Shown: one piece after another, positions 60,397 through 64,000 of the stretch
Numbering within the stretch: the stretch's first letter is position 1
Layout of the letters: each line of letters starts with the position of its first letter
From: Trifolium pratense
Lineage: Eukaryota; Streptophyta; Magnoliopsida; Fabales; Fabaceae
DNA: 64,000 nucleotides
Direction of reading: 5' to 3'
Assembly: GCF_020283565.1 (NCBI RefSeq)
Contig: NC_060059.1
Coordinates: forward strand, 35,518,338-35,582,337
Notes under the pieces: generated by a model
The model's input: only the letters and a program-made list of their open reading frames with translations
Database searches by the model: none
What the model was told of the DNA's origin: nothing
Translations under genes and position numbers: made by a program

Positions 60397-63040
60397 TGAT
60401 TTTTTTCATAAAGAAGCTAATTCCTTGCAATAGAAAACCAAACCAAACCAAATTTTGTAGTAATTTTCAAGAGCTACTTGTGTGACACCTCCTTGCTCTT
60501 CCCCTCTGGCAACTTCCCTTACCCCTTCAGTCCACCACCCTACACCTTTCTCCATAGAGCCCACCACCCTATACACCATCGTCGTTGCTTCTGGACCATG
60601 TGTTATTAAAATATTTTCTTTCAGTTTTATAGTTTCTGCAAATTAACAGTCAAACGTTTAATTATTTGATTTATATTTTAAAATTAGTTTTTGGAGATGT
60701 AATTTTTATTTAATTTGATGTTCGTACCAGAAACAGAGAAACTGGTTTCCTAGTGTTAAGTAAACAACAGATTTTAGAAACTAATCTGCAAACCTGCATA
60801 TTTGTGCAAGAGTTTACTGATGATACACTATCAGTAATAGAAGGTCTCTATTTCTGTCACACAAAAAATAGGTCTCTCTTTCTGACATACCGTCAATTTT
60901 AAAACGCAGTTATCAGATTAGAGTGGAGTGATGAGACAAACAATCGATTATTTTATTTGATCCCGGTGTAATTAGTTTACACTAACAACACATTCTTTAG
61001 ATCATTTGTACAAGTCCAAAACTAATATGTAGATGTACATATTCTATAGAAGTATTTGTGACAGTGAAAAAGGAAAGAAGGATATTATTATCTATGAAAC
61101 AAAGGGACTGTATGTTATTTTGAAACATTAAATTATATGGTTAAATGTGGGGATAATACAAAAGCAGAAAACATCAATTATGAAGAAAGCATGTAGTCAC
61201 TATCATGAAAAACAAATCCAATTCAAATTTTGGCTTTGTATGAAGTACATGCAACGAAAAATACCATCAATATTCAATAGCATTCAACGTTAATGTTGTG
61301 CTAAAATGTACGTACGCTTTTATTTTTCATATATAAGTAGGCCACATTAATGTGTTCTGTACAAGATTGTTTTTTTATATTTATGTGAATATTAAGACAC
61401 AATTTGTAAAGGTTTACTCACTCTGTCCTACATATATTATATATTATGAAAATGAAAATTAATAGTATGTGAAATGGTTGCACATGAAATGTCAGGCACC
61501 TTTTCCTATATATATTATGAAAGGGACTAAAGATCTTCAAAATTATTAGCAACTATAAGACAAAATAGAACAACGGATGCATTCTTTTTTCTGTGTTATA
61601 TAGTAAAATAATATGTTCCTTCTCCTGTTCCCACTTTTATTGTGACTGCATTTTCTCAACCACTATTGGTAGTTTCATAATTGCTGATGATCATCAATAT
61701 AGATTAGCATTTAGCATGCAGCATTCTAATGAACCATATTTCATTTCTTTGTCTCATATTTCATTTAAACTTTATATGTTTCTTTAGCTTTTAATGAACC
61801 GCGAATTTCATGTCCATGAAATATATCAGTTTAGTAACAAGTATTGTTAACCCTATAATAAGGGATCAGTTTCAAATGCAGCTAGGATAGTTTTGAAAGA
61901 TATGTTGGCTCAACGGCATGCGGAACAGCTCAAATTAGAACTTTAGACTTTAAAATTTTCCGTTTTAGTACGATGTTTGTTTTGATTTTTCATCTTAGTA
62001 TGATGATTGTTTTGTCGAGATCGTAGAATTTGCTTCAATCCAAAACCACTGAAGTCTGAAGATTCAACAACTTTAGTGTCAAACGTTGCAGATCCCAAGA
62101 CATAATTATTTCAGATATTTAAATTATGTCATCAATTGTAGACTTAAACATAAAGACATTTTATGCCATTAACTCGGATGTTTGTTTGCAAATTTTTTTT
62201 TTTATAAAAACTTTGTTCGGCTAATCATCCTTTTTAGTTTTTAACAAGTTTGAATATGTAATGATTTAATTGATGTATCCTACCAATTTAAATAAATGAA
62301 TATTGTTGCGTTGTTTAGTAAAAAGAAACTCATTATTATTATTTTTACCTAAAACTTCACTCACATTAGAGTGTGCAATTCAAATTGAATTTAAACATGC
62401 ATGATTGAAGCCAAGTTTAGCCGCCAACTGTCAAAGGAAATGGGATGGAGACATGGCCTGTACAAGGGTCATGGAAACATTACAGAATCAACAATGTGGT
62501 GTGGGACTCCCTATGGCAGAGAGAGAAAGAGAAACAGGGTTGAGATTTTAGAGCAGTAATGTTTTGCTCACACACATTTCGTGGGTAGTAATCAATGTGT
62601 TTTCAGATTTGGAAATCAATGTCTATGAACTTAAATATATATAGTTTTACAATTTTTATTTTATTTTTGAGATAAGTTTAACATGTCTTTGAGGCTAATT
62701 GTAAGGTTAGTTATCCCGTAAAAAGGTTAGTAGACCTTCCAAATTAGTCGATCCTCGGGTTGGATAACCGAATTTTTAAAGAAAAAGAAGAGATTAATGG
62801 AGTATGCATCAAAGATTTTATTACTCTTTGTTTTAAAAATTTATCCCATTTCGCATTTTACATTTTAAAAATAGAGACCAGATAATTTCTATTGTATATT
62901 AAAGTGGATATATGTTAACACCAAAATAAATATGGATGCTTAATTTGAATTTTCTTCACTACAACAACTCTAATATATCGATATTGTTATTAAGGGTCAA
63001 GTTTATGGTGGAATAGTTGGTTAAGTGGTGCACAGTACAC
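60397..63040. other. DHFS 3' flank and intergenic, no gene seen
   Basis: The DHFS 3' UTR should lie at the start. 60480-60600 is C-rich. 62400-62560 has a run of less AT-rich text ('gacatggcctgtacaaggg', 'gagagagaaagagaaac') that might be the leader of a neighbouring gene but has no ORF. Confidence 0.4.
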
Positions 63041-63314
63041 AAGTCGTGAATAACACTATAACGAATACGAATTTTATAAAATTTACTATTGGATTGAAAA
63101 TTTATATCATATATAGACCATCAATCTCAACTTTTACAGAAATTGAAAATAATTTGATATGTTATTGAGACGCATCAAGATTAACGGTTTATGAGTTTTT
63201 ATTGAATACCGTTAATTTTGATGGGTCTCAACGGAAATCATCCATGTAATATAAACTTTCAATCCAACGGTGGATTTGTAAAATTTGTATTCGTTATAGT
63301 GTTATTCACGACTT
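63041..63314. mobile_element. Hairpin-forming MITE-like inverted repeat
   Basis: Left arm 'aagtcgtgaataacactata' and right arm reverse complement match nearly base for base over about 90 nt ('acgaatac.aattttat/caaa', 'ttggattgaaa.tttatat'). Internal sequence is short, so the whole element folds into one hairpin. Target duplication not clear. Confidence 0.75.
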
Positions 63315-64000
63315 ATCCATTATTTTAGTCTCCGCCATTATTTTATCTCATTAGGTTAAACCATGTGAGGATTTTAATAAGGCAATTGATTTTCATTGTA
63401 ACGATTGTTCCTTCGTGATGTTTGAGGGTGACTTCCTTTCAAGTGATGTCGTTGCATCCATTAGCTTTTAAAAAAAAGTTACCAACAAAACAAGATTCTA
63501 TATGTTTTTTTCCCTATACAAATTATCTAATTTAGCTTTTTATCCCCATTAAAAAAAAGCACTTTTTAGTCTTTATAAAAATTTCCTGCAAAGATTTTTA
63601 TTTTCCGTTTTTAAGTCAACATATATTTTTAAATTATTTTTTGCGAAAATATTTACAACATAAAAAAAGTTCCTCCACAAAATCAAATAACTCACAATTT
63701 GATTTTTAGGTCCAAGTTTTTGTTATTTTTATCTTGAGCTTTTGGTGTTTAAAAATTTCATAATTAATTACATTCATGTTAAAAAATTCTAAATTTTTTC
63801 AAAGAATTTTTAAAACTTTATCATAGAATAAAACTGTTTATAAAATAATTTTAAAGAGACTAAAAACATATTTAATCCTAACAATTTTTTTTGATTACCT
63901 AACCCTAACAAATACTAACAAAACTCTAAATAATGATACTATAATTCTTTTAATAAATCCAAATACAATAGTTTGTACATTTATTGGAATTCAATATAAA
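63315..64000. other. AT-rich end of window, no gene seen
   Basis: Mostly AT-rich sequence without coding support. Confidence 0.35.

Overview
This is a plant nuclear window. It is about 70% AT, its genes have many short exons with GT..AG introns, and transposons fill the spaces between them. The gene sequences, the Athila/Cyclops-type retroelement and several dispersed repeats suggest a legume of the Medicago/Trifolium/Pisum group; that identification is inference.

Layout. 1-4.9 kb: repeat-rich, with a solo Ty1/copia-type LTR (520-1553, target duplication GTCAT). 4.9-6.5 kb: an intronless AP2/ERF factor of the cytokinin response factor (CRF) group on the minus strand, with its presumed promoter. 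6.5-14.9 kb: no convincing gene; two tandem duplications, tRNA-derived SINEs, microsatellites, a Stowaway MITE and a GC-rich island. 14.9-35.8 kb: four complete tandem genes for one ubiquitin-conjugating E2 (UBC10 type, 148 aa each), all on the minus strand with identical exon sizes (70, 128, 105 and 144 bp). Between and inside them lie MITEs, a LINE end, a gypsy LTR fragment inside a Stowaway element, and a copia RNase H relic. 36.1-48.4 kb: a MITE, then a young 11.9-kb Ty3/gypsy Athila-lineage retrotransposon on the minus strand. It has 1287-bp LTRs, target duplication AGTAC, a tRNA-Asp-type primer site, an intact 1829-codon gag-pol and an env-like third ORF broken by one stop codon. 48.4-52.2 kb: a long inverted-repeat element and nested hAT-type elements with exact 8-bp target duplications. 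52.2-60.4 kb: a ten-exon dihydrofolate synthetase gene (DHFS, 546 aa, plus strand). 60.4-64 kb: no gene recognised; a near-perfect hairpin repeat at 63.04-63.31 kb.

The host genes have unrelated roles: a transcription factor in cytokinin/stress responses, ubiquitin transfer with RING/U-box E3 ligases, and mitochondrial folate synthesis. The E2 genes are the only functional cluster. Their introns record the order of duplication and transposon insertion, and the signals partly conflict, which suggests sequence exchange between copies. No new biochemical system was found. The most useful novelties are the E2 array, the young Athila element with its repeated palindromes, and the nested hAT elements next to the DHFS 5' region.
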